Source: an uncultured Bacilli bacterium (GTDB lineage: Bacteria; Bacillota_I; Bacilli_A; RF39; UBA660). Taken from it: 51,029 nucleotides of DNA. The stretch covers positions 1-51,029 of the forward strand of contig CAKOZD010000010.1 of NCBI GenBank assembly GCA_934131175.1, read 5' to 3'. The notes under the pieces were generated by a model. That model was not told the DNA's origin, did no database searches, and worked only from the letters and a program-made list of their open reading frames with translations. Shown piece by piece: positions 51,020 to 51,029 of this stretch. Made by a program: the position numbers and the translations under genes. Each line of letters begins with the position of its first letter. The stretch's first letter is position 1.

Positions 51020-51029
51020 ATGCTCCTTA

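Noticed and set aside
50950..51029. Possible short gene end at the right edge
   Set aside because: No frame of useful length is open to the edge; the region holds a promoter and a terminator instead.

Overview
The window is about 51 kb of very AT-rich, gene-dense DNA, and 39 of the 44 protein genes called here lie on the minus strand. It looks like the chromosome of a low-GC Bacillota, probably an uncultured Bacilli lineage near Erysipelotrichales/RF39. The placement rests on scpAB, sporulation genes (a SigF/SigG-type sigma factor and spoVAC-AD-AE), a Firmicutes-type (T7SSb) secretion ATPase, SipW-type signal peptidases, a class B sortase and strong GGAGG ribosome sites. It is an inference; no rRNA gene is present. 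TGA is used as a stop, so the code looks standard. Most promoters are extended -10 elements (TGnTATAAT) with a poor -35.

Layout from left to right. (1) 1-3137: a partial membrane protein with Met/Pro-rich repeats, two RNA-modification genes and a lipoprotein. (2) 3215-15590: a type VII secretion region. A five-gene run of WXG100 and related small helical proteins has its own promoter. A second run holds a membrane metallopeptidase, EssC, the EsaB/YukD ubiquitin-like protein and two more small candidate substrates. A third run holds a polytopic membrane protein, an LRR/transglutaminase-like surface protein and two small proteins. EsaA, EssA and EssB are not recognisable here. (3) 15688-38069: a surface-structure region. 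It has six secreted subunits of TasA/camelysin type, a related anchored protein, two active SipW-type signal peptidases plus one that has lost its catalytic residues, a 2847-residue beta-solenoid protein, a membrane-anchored McrB-like AAA+ ATPase with a DUF2357 partner, and several unrecognised proteins. (4) 38103-41547: a permuted NlpC/P60-like protein and a 933-residue DUF4116-type repeat protein. (5) 41661-45526: tRNA-Thr, tRNA-Leu, an ADP-ribosyltransferase-like gene fused translationally to scpAB, and a divergent MerR regulator with an RNHCP zinc protein. (6) 45553-50885: sortase B, spoVA genes, the sporulation sigma factor behind a promoter with a perfect Spo0A box, and two paralogous membrane-hairpin proteins.

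The part most likely to be new is region 3. An AAA+/DUF2357 pair, a family normally met in McrBC-like defence, sits in one transcription unit with a signal peptidase and a TasA-like subunit. It is flanked by a giant solenoid gene bracketed by one active and one dead signal peptidase. I infer a dedicated export and assembly system for a surface fibre or sheath. The type VII region next to it is also unusual, because the usual membrane partners are absent and two predicted surface enzymes stand in their place.
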